The notes beneath the pieces are model-generated. The model did no database searches. It was not told the origin of the DNA and saw only the letters and a program-made list of their open reading frames with translations. From an uncultured Porphyromonadaceae bacterium (GTDB lineage Bacteria > Bacteroidota > Bacteroidia > Bacteroidales > Muribaculaceae): a DNA stretch of 64,000 nt. Shown here one piece after another: positions 54,834 through 63,642 of this stretch. The stretch's first letter is position 1, and every line of letters starts with the position of its first letter. Position numbers and translations under genes: made by a program. Where the stretch lies: positions 1 to 64,000 of the forward strand of contig UQUV01000007.1 in NCBI GenBank assembly GCA_900544305.1, read 5' to 3'.

Positions 54834-57482
54834 ATGTGGAAAAGAAAGAAACGGAATACGCAGTTGGCGTATAATTCAGAAAAAGTGTTTTTGACATCAT
54901 CACAGACTTTAGCAGGATTGTATGAATATCTACAAACTTCTCCACATGGATTGCCGTCAGCAGAAATCGAACAGCGCCAGATTGATTACGGAAAAAATGA
55001 AGTGGAGCACGAACAGCGTAAAAGTCCGTTCTCCACGTTGGTGAAGGCGTTTATCAATCCGTTTATCGGAGTGCTGACCGGTCTGGTGGTGGTTTCTTTC
55101 GTGCTCGATGTGCTGTTGGCACCGCCCGGTGAACAGGATTGGACGGCTATCGTGATTATCTCCACCATGGTGATTGTCAGCACGCTGTTGCGCTTCTGGC
55201 AGGAATGGAAGGCCAACGTGTCGAGCCAGTCGTTGCTGAAACTGGTGACGAACACCTGCTATGTGCGCCGTCAGGGTGTGGCCGACGAGGAAATCAGCAT
55301 CGACGAGCTTGTTCCGGGCGATGTGGTGATGATAGCCGCAGGCGACATGATTCCCGCCGATTTGCGTATCATTGAAGCGAAGGACCTGTTCGTCAGCCAG
55401 GCGTCACTTACCGGCGAGTCCGACCCGATTGAAAAACTTCCCGAAAACCGTAAGGAGAAAGCGGCAAAGGGCAGTGTGGTGGAACTTGACAACATCTGCT
55501 TTATGGGGTCGAACGTGGTGAGCGGTTCGGCTACAGGCATCGTGTTTGCCACGGGCAACGATACTTATCTCGGTACTATTGCCAAAAGCATAGCCGGTCA
55601 CCGTGCGGCTACGGCCTTCGACAAGGGTATCAGCCGTGTGAGCCTGTTGCTTATCCGTTTTATGCTGGTGATGATTCCTTTCGTGTTTCTTGTCAACGGA
55701 GTGACGAAAGGCGACTGGCTGGAAGCCTTTATCTTTGCCGTATCGGTGGCAGTAGGGCTGACTCCGGAAATGCTTCCGATGATTGTCACCGCCAACCTGT
55801 CGAAAGGTGCTGTGGCGATGTCGAAGAAAAAGACGATTGTCAAGGACTTGAACGCCATCCAGAATTTCGGTGCCATGAACATTCTCTGCACCGACAAGAC
55901 CGGAACGCTGACTTGCGACCAGATTGTGCTGGAAAAATATATGAACGCCGACGGCAGCCGCGACGACAAGATGCGGATTCTGCGCCATGCCTATTTCAAC
56001 AGCTTTTTCCAAACCGGACTGAAAAATCTGATGGACAAGGCCATCCTTTCGCATGTGAAGGACCTGTCGCTCGAGCATTTGAAGGACAGCTACCGCAAGG
56101 TGGACGAAATACCGTTTGACTTTACACGGCGGCGCATGTCGGTCGTAGTGGAGGATTTGCAGGGAAAACGGCAGATTGTCACGAAAGGTGCCGTGGAAGA
56201 AATGCTCGACATCTGTTCCTACGCCGAATTCGACGGAGCGGTGCATCCGCTTTCCGACGAACTTCGCGAAAAGGCAAAATCGGTGAGCGAAGGCATGAAC
56301 AAGCAGGGAATGCGTGTGCTTGCCGTAGCACAGAAAAGCTATCTCGACAAGGACTGCAATTTCAGCGTAGCTGATGAGCAGGACATGGTGTTGATTGGTT
56401 TCCTTGCCTTCCTCGACCCACCCAAACCGTCGGCTGCAAGCGCCATCCGCCAGATTCATGAGCATGGAATTGAGGTAAAGGTGCTGTCGGGCGACAACGA
56501 CGCTGTGGTGCGTACCATTGCCCGTCAAGTAGGCATTGACACGAGAAACGCCCTGACCGGTCCGGAATTTGCGGCCATGAGCGTGGAACAGCAGAAAAAG
56601 GCAGTGGCCGTGACTACGGTATTCTCCAAGCTGACACCGCTGCAGAAAACGCAAATCATCACGCTGCTGCAGGAGCAGGACAATACGGTGGGATTTCTGG
56701 GCGACGGCATCAACGATGCTGCTGCACTCCGTCAGTCGGATATCGGCATCTCGGTGGATTCGGCTGTCGACATCGCCAAGGAGAGCGCCGACATTATCCT
56801 GCTGGAAAAGGACCTGATGGTGCTGGAGGACGGTGTGCTTGAAGGACGGAAAACATTCGGCAACATCGTGAAATATGTGAAGATGACCGCCAGCTCCAAT
56901 TTTGGCAATATGTTCAGCGTGATGGCGGCGAGTGCGTTTCTGCCGTTCCTGCCGATGCTGCCCATCCATCTGCTCATACAGAACTTGCTTTACGATATTT
57001 CGCAAACCACGATACCGTTCGACCGTCTGGATGCCGAATACCTGCGCAAGCCGCGCCGCTGGGATGCTTCCGACCTGAGCCGTTTCATGATATTTGTCGG
57101 ACCGATCAGTTCCGTTTTCGACATCATTACCTATTTGGTGATGTGGTACGTGTTCGGCTGCCAGTCGGTGGAACACCAGACTCTGTTCCAGTCGGGATGG
57201 TTTATCGAAGGATTGCTGTCGCAGACACTGATTGTGCACATGATACGTACGCGCAAGATACCGTTCTTCCAGAGCATGGCATCGTGGCAAGTGACCGGGC
57301 TGACATTCCTGATTATGGCCGTGGGCATACTGATTCCCTTCTCGCCGTTCGGGGCTTCCATCGGCCTTCAGCCGCTTCCTTGGACCTATTTCCCGTGGCT
57401 TGTAGGCATACTGTTGTCCTACAGCGTGTTGACTCAATTGGTGAAGAACTGGTATATCCGCAAATTTGTGCGTTGGTTGTAG
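54834..57482 (+). CDS. mgtA: Magnesium-translocating P-type ATPase (P3B)
   Basis: 882 residues. P-type ATPase motifs: LTGESDPIEK in the actuator domain, DKTGTLT for the phosphorylated Asp, GAVEEMLDICSY in the nucleotide domain and GDGINDAAALRQSDIGISVDSAVDIAKESADIILL; ten membrane helices. The N-terminal region and the NLLYDISQTTIPFD stretch in a late helix fit MgtA/MgtB, which import Mg2+. The porin gene begins four bases after its stop. An array of direct repeats resembling an OmpR-type operator precedes its promoter, so Mg2+- or cation-responsive control is likely. Confidence 0.92.
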   Translation: MWKRKKRNTQLAYNSEKVFLTSSQTLAGLYEYLQTSPHGLPSAEIEQRQIDYGKNEVEHEQRKSPFSTLVKAFINPFIGVLTGLVVVSFVLDVLLAPPGEQDWTAIVIISTMVIVSTLLRFWQEWKANVSSQSLLKLVTNTCYVRRQGVADEEISIDELVPGDVVMIAAGDMIPADLRIIEAKDLFVSQASLTGESDPIEKLPENRKEKAAKGSVVELDNICFMGSNVVSGSATGIVFATGNDTYLGTIAKSIAGHRAATAFDKGISRVSLLLIRFMLVMIPFVFLVNGVTKGDWLEAFIFAVSVAVGLTPEMLPMIVTANLSKGAVAMSKKKTIVKDLNAIQNFGAMNILCTDKTGTLTCDQIVLEKYMNADGSRDDKMRILRHAYFNSFFQTGLKNLMDKAILSHVKDLSLEHLKDSYRKVDEIPFDFTRRRMSVVVEDLQGKRQIVTKGAVEEMLDICSYAEFDGAVHPLSDELREKAKSVSEGMNKQGMRVLAVAQKSYLDKDCNFSVADEQDMVLIGFLAFLDPPKPSAASAIRQIHEHGIEVKVLSGDNDAVVRTIARQVGIDTRNALTGPEFAAMSVEQQKKAVAVTTVFSKLTPLQKTQIITLLQEQDNTVGFLGDGINDAAALRQSDIGISVDSAVDIAKESADIILLEKDLMVLEDGVLEGRKTFGNIVKYVKMTASSNFGNMFSVMAASAFLPFLPMLPIHLLIQNLLYDISQTTIPFDRLDAEYLRKPRRWDASDLSRFMIFVGPISSVFDIITYLVMWYVFGCQSVEHQTLFQSGWFIEGLLSQTLIVHMIRTRKIPFFQSMASWQVTGLTFLIMAVGILIPFSPFGASIGLQPLPWTYFPWLVGILLSYSVLTQLVKNWYIRKFVRWL

Positions 57483-57486
57483 CGGT

Positions 57487-58515
57487 ATGAAGGTTTTCCC
57501 GATTCTTTTGGTTCTGCCGATGCTGTTGTCGGCGGAACCGTTTACGGGCACCTACACCACGGAAATCCAAACCGATTTCAAGGGAAAGGCAAATTGGATC
57601 AATCAGCTCCGTTTTGACTGCGTTCAGCCGTTGGGAGCCGGGTTTAAAGCCGAACTTGCATCGTACAGCATCAGCCGGACGGCGGAACACATCATTCCCG
57701 ACAGGCAGATGTTTTCGAATATTGAGGAGGAGAACAATGCTTTTGTTCTGGCGGTTGCCGGCTGTGCGTGGGAAAGAAATGGTGTGCGACTTTTTGGAGG
57801 TGTCAGGAATGTGAATGAGGATTATTTTACGACGGAGACGGCTTCGCTGTTCACCAACAGCTCCTGCGGTATCTTTCCGACGATTTCAGCCAATATGCCG
57901 TTGGCCAACTATCCGTTGTCGTCGATGTGCGTCGACGGAAGCTGGAGCAATGACCGGCTGACGGTAAGAATGTCGCTTTACAACGGCACGGGACACAACC
58001 GTTGGCGGCGTGGTGACAATGTCTTTGTCGTAAATCCCGTAAAAGAAGGTTTAATGACAGTAACGAGTGTGGACTATGATGCGGATTTTGGGAGCTTTTC
58101 TGGGGGTGCTTTTGTACGCAGTGCTTTGCGTTCTTCAGTTTTGGCGGGACAGCCGGTAGAACCGGTCGTAAATGCCGCTTGGTGGGTGAATCTTGAGCCT
58201 TCACTCCGTTTGTCGGAGTCGGGCAGGCTGGATTTCCTCGTGCAGTATTCCGAGAATCCCGTGCCGGGCAATGAATGCCGCCGTTACGGTGGTCTTGGAG
58301 CACGGTGGAGCTACACGGCGGGAAGGACGAAAGGCGAGGCCGGGGTGTTTGCCGACTGGGTGGAGTATGCCGGTGAAAACGAGTGGCTGTGCGAACTGAC
58401 ATGGAAATGCCATTTTAAGCAGGCGTTTGCGCTGCAACCGGCTTTGCAGGTGATTGGCAACCGGTCGGGAACGTATCCCGTCGCATTGCTTCGCTTTTCG
58501 TGGCAGTTGTTTTAG
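57487..58515 (+). CDS. OprB-like outer-membrane porin
   Basis: 342 residues from the ATG at 57487, a signal peptide (VFPILLVLPMLLSAEP) and then beta-barrel sequence. GTYTTEIQTDFKGKANWINQLRFD, FGGVRNVNEDYF and NSSCGIFPTISANMPLANYPLS resemble the carbohydrate-selective OprB-type porins of Bacteroidota. The protein ends in Phe (WQLF), as outer-membrane barrels do. It is in operon with mgtA, four bases downstream. A porin beside a Mg2+ pump might raise outer-membrane passage of cations or small solutes; that is inference. Confidence 0.7.
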   Translation: MKVFPILLVLPMLLSAEPFTGTYTTEIQTDFKGKANWINQLRFDCVQPLGAGFKAELASYSISRTAEHIIPDRQMFSNIEEENNAFVLAVAGCAWERNGVRLFGGVRNVNEDYFTTETASLFTNSSCGIFPTISANMPLANYPLSSMCVDGSWSNDRLTVRMSLYNGTGHNRWRRGDNVFVVNPVKEGLMTVTSVDYDADFGSFSGGAFVRSALRSSVLAGQPVEPVVNAAWWVNLEPSLRLSESGRLDFLVQYSENPVPGNECRRYGGLGARWSYTAGRTKGEAGVFADWVEYAGENEWLCELTWKCHFKQAFALQPALQVIGNRSGTYPVALLRFSWQLF

Positions 58516-58548
58516 GGCGGATGTGTTTTTTATCTGTCCGATGAGGCT

Positions 58549-58556
58549 TATCTTTG
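58549..58556 (+). promoter_or_regulatory. -7 box of cutC
   Basis: TATCTTTG lies 20 bases before the cutC start, inside the gap after the porin gene. The -33 region is only a weak match. Confidence 0.5.
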
Positions 58557-58576
58557 CAGAAAGTGAAGATGCAATG

Positions 58577-59314
58577 ATGGACTACAGATTTGAAATATGT
58601 GCCAACTCAGTGGAAAGCTGTCTGGCAGCACAGGAGGGGGGTGCCCACCGTGTGGAACTTTGTGCCGGAATACCCGAAGGCGGAACAACTCCGTCGTATG
58701 GTGAAATCGTCGTGGCACGCCGGTTGCTCGATATCCGTCTGCATGTGATTATCCGTCCGCGAGGTGGCGATTTCCTCTATTCGCCGGTGGAAGTCGACAC
58801 GATGGTGGAGGATATCCGCATGGCGCGTCAGGCAGGGGCTGACGGGGTGGTGTTCGGCTGTTTGGATGAAAACGGCGATTTGGATATGCCGGCCATGCGC
58901 CGGCTGATGGATGCCGCCCGGGGATGTTCGGTGACTTTCCACCGCGCTTTCGACCGCTGCCGCAACCCGTTCGGCGTGATGGAGCAGCTGGTGGAACTGG
59001 GCGTTGACCGCATTCTTACATCCGGTCAGCAGCCTACAGCTCCCGAAGGCGCTGCAATGATTAAAGAACTCGTAGAACGTGCCGGCGGAAGAATTACGAT
59101 TTTGGCCGGTTGCGGAGTGAACGAAGGGAATATCCGCCAATTGGCAGAAGTAACGGGCGTGAAAGAGTTTCATTTCTCCGCGCGTGAATCCGTGAAAAGC
59201 CGGATGAAGCTTGCCAACCCCGATGTGCAGATGGGTGCCGCCGGAGTGGATGAATATACCCGCCAGGTGACGACAGCCGCCCGCGTCCGTGCTACCATTG
59301 AGAGGTTAGGGTGA
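58577..59314 (+). CDS. cutC: CutC family protein (copper homeostasis)
   Basis: 245 residues, TIM barrel of the CutC family. It begins MDYRFEICANSVESCLAAQEGGAHRVELC, followed by EGGTTPS, IIRPRGGDFLY, GADGVVFGCL, TFHRAFDRC, ILTSGQ and ILAGCGVN. ATG at 58574 is an equally possible start one codon earlier; the open frame further back overlaps the porin gene. Linked genetically to copper tolerance, with unsettled biochemistry. It has its own -7 box. The last codons and stop lie in the GGTTAGGG arm of a heptamer repeat. Confidence 0.93.
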   Translation: MDYRFEICANSVESCLAAQEGGAHRVELCAGIPEGGTTPSYGEIVVARRLLDIRLHVIIRPRGGDFLYSPVEVDTMVEDIRMARQAGADGVVFGCLDENGDLDMPAMRRLMDAARGCSVTFHRAFDRCRNPFGVMEQLVELGVDRILTSGQQPTAPEGAAMIKELVERAGGRITILAGCGVNEGNIRQLAEVTGVKEFHFSARESVKSRMKLANPDVQMGAAGVDEYTRQVTTAARVRATIERLG

Positions 59315-59485
59315 ATTTACGGTTTACGGTTTACAGTTTACAGTTTACAGAGTTGTGATTAAGGGTTTACAGTTTATATAGCTGAGGAGCCTTTAAGATA
59401 AAGGATATGGGCGAAGGCCGGGGAATTTAGACATCGTCGGCAGGCTTAGCGTCAGTAAACTGTAAACCGTAAACTCTCCCTAACC
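59303..59485. repeat. Heptamer array with large inverted arms, site 4
   Basis: Left arm (59303-59350): GGTTAGGG then repeated TTTACGG/TTTACAG. Right arm (59451-59485): the inverted equivalent ending TCCCTAACCC. About 100 bp of unrelated sequence lies between them, with no gene. The arms could form a long cruciform or RNA hairpin between cutC and the convergent EamA gene. Confidence 0.8.
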
Positions 59486-59488
59486 CTT

Positions 59489-60406
59489 TTATGAATGGTG
59501 TGGGCGGAAATGTTTCAGCACTTGTGAGAGGGTCTTTTTCAGCGTGTCGCTGAGGATGATGATGGTTACCGCTACGATAATGAGCAGAATGCCGGTGGCT
59601 TCCTGCATGGTGAAGGCTTCATTGAAGATGCAGACACCGATGACGACAGCCGTAAGTGGCTCCATCGCTCCCAAAACGGAAGTCATGGTGCCTCCGATAT
59701 GGCGGATGGCAAGCACCAGCGTAATGTTGGAAACAACTGTCGGAACAACGGCAAGAAGCACCAGATTGCCTACTGACAAAGCATCGGGAATCGGCTGTAT
59801 GCCTTCGTTGGTGGCAGCCTTAATGGCAAAAAGCACGGTGCTGACAATGAATACGTAGAATGCCAGTTTGCGGCTGCTCATGTTGCGGACACGCGACTTG
59901 TTGACGCCGGTAATGTAGCTGGCATAGCCGACGGCGGAAAGCAGCACGATGATAATGCCTTCTGCACTTACCGTCAGTTCCGAGCCTTTCAGGGAGAGCT
60001 GTGCCACGCCGAAAACCGCCATGACGATGGCCAGCCATGTCATCCATGAGGCTTTTTCGCGGAAAAGAACAAGCATCAGCAGCGTTACGAACACGGGATA
60101 GGTGAAATGGAGCGTTGTTGCCATTCCCGAACCCATGAAATTGTAGCCCCAGAAGAGAAACAGGGCGGAAGCCGTATAGAACACACCCAACAGTATAATC
60201 AGCGGGATGTCCTTGCGCTCGATGCTGAATGACTCCTTTTTCACTTTCAGCATTATCCCCAGGGCGATGGTGGCAAAAAGGAAGCGGTAGAAAAGAATGG
60301 AATCAAACGCCATGCCTTTAGCCATCAGGGGCAATGTGAACAACGGAATCAGTCCGAAGGTGACCGATGTCGCAATACCGTAACAAAAACCTTTAAAACT
60401 ACTCAT
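59489..60406 (-). CDS. EamA (DMT superfamily) transporter
   Basis: 305 residues, ten membrane helices in two EamA repeats (GIATSVTFGLIPLFTLPL and LLSAVGYASYITGVNK). The second half carries GAMEPLTAVVIGVCIFNEAF, which is typical. The start is the ATG at 60406; the frame open to 60412 begins at TTG. A leftward -7 box TATCTTTG (complement of 60430-60437) lies 23 bases upstream. Substrate unknown. It is not closely similar to the EamA protein at 11753-12640. Confidence 0.85.
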   Translation of the reverse strand: MSSFKGFCYGIATSVTFGLIPLFTLPLMAKGMAFDSILFYRFLFATIALGIMLKVKKESFSIERKDIPLIILLGVFYTASALFLFWGYNFMGSGMATTLHFTYPVFVTLLMLVLFREKASWMTWLAIVMAVFGVAQLSLKGSELTVSAEGIIIVLLSAVGYASYITGVNKSRVRNMSSRKLAFYVFIVSTVLFAIKAATNEGIQPIPDALSVGNLVLLAVVPTVVSNITLVLAIRHIGGTMTSVLGAMEPLTAVVIGVCIFNEAFTMQEATGILLIIVAVTIIILSDTLKKTLSQVLKHFRPHHS

Positions 60407-60577
60407 TTTCAATACCGTTTAAAATGCCTGCAAAGATAGTCTTTCTTTTGACTTTTGAAGTGGGTATTCTTCAAAATTATTGTCAGTAAGTGCGAATTCT
60501 GTTTGCGCGTGGGGATATTCTGTTGTATTTTTGCTTTGCGGTATGAATTTGACCGTTGACTATAAAACATTTTGAAA

Positions 60578-61291
60578 ATGGAAGAAAGAATAATCTGTCT
60601 GCAAAACGATGAAAAGCCGGCACGCCTGCATGTGTTTTCAGCAGGCGAAGGTGCAAAGACGGCTGTCGTAATGTGTCCCGGCGGAGGTTTCCGCCAAGTG
60701 GCAATGGAACATGAAGGGCGCGATTTCGCACCCTGGTTCAACGAGCGTCGCATAACGTTTGCAGTTCTCGAATATCGTATGCCGGAAGGCAACGGCAATT
60801 TGCCGCTTGAAGACGTCCGGGCGGCAATGAAGGCGATGCGTGCCGAAGGCTATGAGCGCGTCGGAATCATGGGTGCTTCGATTGGCGGCTATATAGCCGG
60901 AAGCGGCGCCGTATTTCTGGACGGTGCGGAGCGCCCCGATTTTCAGATTCTGCTATACCCGGTGGTCAGCATGCTCGACAGTCTGACTCATTTGCCTTCC
61001 CGCGAAAGAATGTTGGGTGCGGTTGTGTCGGAAGAAGAACAGCAACGCCGTTCGCTGGAACTGCATGTCAACAGTGAGACTCCCCGTGCGTTTATCGTAC
61101 TGACGGCCGACGATCAGGCAGTCAGTCCTGTGAATTCTCTCCGATACTATGAAGCGCTGCTGAAGCATAATGTGCCCGCCACGCTGCATGTCTATCCCGC
61201 AGGAGGTCACAGTTTCGGTTTCCGCGACACATTCGCCTATAAGGCATTATGGCTCTCCGAACTCGACAAGTTCCTGTCGGAGTTGGCGTGA
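60578..61291 (+). CDS. Alpha/beta hydrolase (acetylesterase/dienelactone hydrolase-like)
   Basis: 237 residues, no signal peptide. Oxyanion-hole motif VMCPGGGF, nucleophile elbow GASIGG, late acid ADDQAV and His in GGHSFGF. The set resembles small acetyl esterases of the BD-FAE/xylan esterase group often linked to glycan degradation. It is probably cytoplasmic; no glycan genes flank it. ATG at 60578 is used; an upstream TTG at 60572 is less likely. A strong terminator follows the stop. Confidence 0.83.
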   Translation: MEERIICLQNDEKPARLHVFSAGEGAKTAVVMCPGGGFRQVAMEHEGRDFAPWFNERRITFAVLEYRMPEGNGNLPLEDVRAAMKAMRAEGYERVGIMGASIGGYIAGSGAVFLDGAERPDFQILLYPVVSMLDSLTHLPSRERMLGAVVSEEEQQRRSLELHVNSETPRAFIVLTADDQAVSPVNSLRYYEALLKHNVPATLHVYPAGGHSFGFRDTFAYKALWLSELDKFLSELA

Positions 61292-61307
61292 TATATTTCC
61301 CTGACAA

Positions 61308-61355
61308 GAACGCCAGGCATCGGTTACTAATTCCGGTGCCTGGCGTTCTTTGTTT
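61308..61355 (+). terminator. Terminator after the esterase gene
   Basis: A 16 bp stem with one wobble (61308-61323 with 61333-61348), nine-base loop, then a T-rich run. Confidence 0.85.
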
Positions 61356-61361
61356 CTGTTG

Positions 61362-61401
61362 CAAAAGAAAGCTCCTGCCTTTCATCGCGAGAGGCAGGAG
61401 C
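61362..61401 (-). terminator. Terminator of the leftward T9SS protein gene
   Basis: A perfect 10 bp stem (61371-61380 with 61392-61401). On the minus strand it is followed by TTTCTTTTGC. Confidence 0.8.
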
Positions 61402-61425
61402 AGATTAGTTTGTTCGTATAAAAAC

Positions 61426-63573
61426 CTATCTTACTGTTACTTTCTTTATGAAATTTTTTGACTGAATAATGTATATGCCGCTTTGTAAATTGAATTGCAT
61501 TTCAGTGCCTTCCTTTTCAGCTATCAGCTGGCCGAGAGTGTTGTAGATTCTTGCCGTCACCTCTTCGGCGGCCGTCACATATACTGTATCGTTGGCTGCT
61601 GAAACTTGGATGTTGTCGTTTTCAACGGATTCCACACCCGAAGTTTCGTTGATTTCCACTTTGTCGATGTGAATATTGTAGCCATAGTCCGACATGCCTT
61701 TGAAAGCGATGGCAATGGCTTTTTCTCCTGCATACTTGTTGAGGTCGAATGAATATTGCTTCCAACCGTTTTCTGCGACTTCTCGGCTAATTTCGCCCAT
61801 GCTTTCCACTGAACCGTCGGCTTTTACCACTTCAACGGCAACTTTGTCGTTGGTGGTAAAGGTGCCGGAATAGTGGTAGAGTGCGAAGCTCAGATACTGT
61901 TCCTTTCCGGCTGCCAGTTGGATGGCTGGAGAAATGATTCTCGATTCCGTCAGTTTCGGAACATCGGCTGAATATGAATTGAATGTGAGCAGACCGTTGT
62001 CGGCGTCGAATGCTTCGGTTGTCGGATTGTTTCCGCTGGATTCTACTGACCAGCATACGGCATTGTTGCTGAGATTGCTTTCATACCAGTTGTATGCTGC
62101 TGTTCCGTTGGCAAATGATTCCGTAAACGGCGTCGACAGAGTGTTGCCGAAAAGCATTGCCTTTGAAACGGTGGCTTCTGATTCTCCGGCAGAGTTATAG
62201 GCAGTGACGGTATAGAAAGTATAGGCATATTTTTCGCCTGCCTTTTCGTCGGTGTAGCTGCATTCTGCCAAGTTGTCGGCAACGGTTACTCCGTCGTTGC
62301 GTACTATTTTGTAACGGAGGTTCTCTATATCGATATTTCCGTTGTTGACTCCTGATTCCGGAGTGTCCCATGAAAGGACAGCTTTACCGCCGTTGTCGGC
62401 AATTGTCAGATTGCTTACCGGCTTCGGGATGTCAGTTCCTGCCCAGACTGTGAAGCGGGCATACAGGCCTTTTCCAACGTCGTTTTTTACGACAATGGCG
62501 ATTCGTTTTTGCCCTTCCGTCAGTGTCAGGCTTTTTTCAAAATCAGCTCCCGGAGCATAGCCGCCTTCAGTGATGACGTTCTTTCCGTCGACTGATACCT
62601 GCACTTCCAAATCTCCTGTCAGCGTTTGTCCGTCAAAAGTCTTTTCCGGCAGCTTGAAGCTGAGAGTTCCTTCCAGAGCACTGTTATCGGTAGCGACATA
62701 CGCCACATTCTCCACCCAGTTCGGTGCGCCATAGACCGGATTTTCAATGAAAGTGGCAACCATCTGGTAAGGACCGTCCGTTGAAATCTGCGTAGCCTTG
62801 CCTGTTTCCGTGTTTACTTCAAAGATATCCATCACTCCTGAACGGGCTGAGGCATACCAGTAGAGCTTGTCCGTTCGATAGTCGAATGTCATGCTTTGGC
62901 TGTATTTGGGGTCAAGTCCGGTGTAGCCGATGCGAGTCATCTCGCAAGTGGTTTTTTCTATTTCATACAAATCCCCTCTGGCATCAATGGCATACATTTT
63001 TCCTTTGCTGTTGATGGCGGCAACCGGGAATGTGATTTCGAGATAGTCCATAATGGGAGTCGAAACTCCTGTTTTCGGGTCAAATTCGCGATAGTTGCGG
63101 TACACACCGCTCCATGGATCGGCGAAAAATCCGTATGTCTTTCCAGTGGTCGGGTCATAGCAGAGACTGCCGGCAAGGTTTTCAAGCAGTTCGATGACAA
63201 CCGGTTCCTGTATCTGTTCCCATGTTTCGGCATCGAATGCCAGATAGCGGTTCCCGGAAGGAAAACCGTCTTCCATATCGTTGGTCATGGCATATACCTT
63301 ACCGTTGACATACATGGCTGATTCCCAGGCAAAGTCTGCACCTTTTACGACTGGGTTCAGTGCTACTTTGTCTGTGGCATAGAAGTTATAAAGTCCAAGG
63401 TCGGCTTCTCTGTCCTGGTCGCTTGTCCAGAATTTTGAACCGGCCATTGTTCCCCAAATGAGAGGTTCGTTGTCTGTGCGCAGCAGGTTTCCGCTGACTT
63501 CCGACAGACTTTCGGCTGTAGCCGTAGCGCACAGAGTCAGTAGGGCTGCTGATAGGAGTAGTTGCTTTTTCAT
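61426..63573 (-). CDS. T9SS-exported protein with fibronectin III and choice-of-anchor J regions
   Basis: 715 residues with a signal peptide (LLLSAALLTLCATATA). The N-terminal about 350 residues have propeller-like repeats (YLAFDAETWEQ, YDPTTGKTYGFF, FDYRTDKLYWYAS, VNTETGKATQI). A fibronectin type III-like domain follows (PVSNLTIADNGGKAVLSWDTPE), then a jelly-roll region (TPFTESFANGTAAYNWYES, YGYNIHIDKVEI) and a T9SS sorting domain (VTARIYNTLGQLIAEKEG, LQSGIYIIQS, KKVTVR). Likely surface or secreted. No catalytic motif recognised. Confidence 0.85.
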   Translation of the reverse strand: MKKQLLLSAALLTLCATATAESLSEVSGNLLRTDNEPLIWGTMAGSKFWTSDQDREADLGLYNFYATDKVALNPVVKGADFAWESAMYVNGKVYAMTNDMEDGFPSGNRYLAFDAETWEQIQEPVVIELLENLAGSLCYDPTTGKTYGFFADPWSGVYRNYREFDPKTGVSTPIMDYLEITFPVAAINSKGKMYAIDARGDLYEIEKTTCEMTRIGYTGLDPKYSQSMTFDYRTDKLYWYASARSGVMDIFEVNTETGKATQISTDGPYQMVATFIENPVYGAPNWVENVAYVATDNSALEGTLSFKLPEKTFDGQTLTGDLEVQVSVDGKNVITEGGYAPGADFEKSLTLTEGQKRIAIVVKNDVGKGLYARFTVWAGTDIPKPVSNLTIADNGGKAVLSWDTPESGVNNGNIDIENLRYKIVRNDGVTVADNLAECSYTDEKAGEKYAYTFYTVTAYNSAGESEATVSKAMLFGNTLSTPFTESFANGTAAYNWYESNLSNNAVCWSVESSGNNPTTEAFDADNGLLTFNSYSADVPKLTESRIISPAIQLAAGKEQYLSFALYHYSGTFTTNDKVAVEVVKADGSVESMGEISREVAENGWKQYSFDLNKYAGEKAIAIAFKGMSDYGYNIHIDKVEINETSGVESVENDNIQVSAANDTVYVTAAEEVTARIYNTLGQLIAEKEGTEMQFNLQSGIYIIQSKNFIKKVTVR

Positions 63574-63579
63574 ATGCGG

Positions 63580-63627
63580 CTAAAAGATAATGGAGTGGGA
63601 TGAAAGAAAATGTCCCGCTCCATTATC
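63580..63627 (-). terminator. Terminator of the RCC1-repeat gene
   Basis: A 15 bp stem with one wobble (63586-63600 with 63613-63627). On the minus strand it is followed by TTTTAG. It sits between the stop of the RCC1 gene and the start of the next T9SS gene, so the two have separate transcripts. Confidence 0.75.
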
Positions 63628-63642
63628 GGTTACAGTGATTAA

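Noticed and set aside
55404..57551. 715-codon open frame antisense to mgtA
   Set aside because: Its sequence is His/Arg/Gln-rich shadow translation with no motif; mgtA on the other strand has full P-type ATPase motifs.
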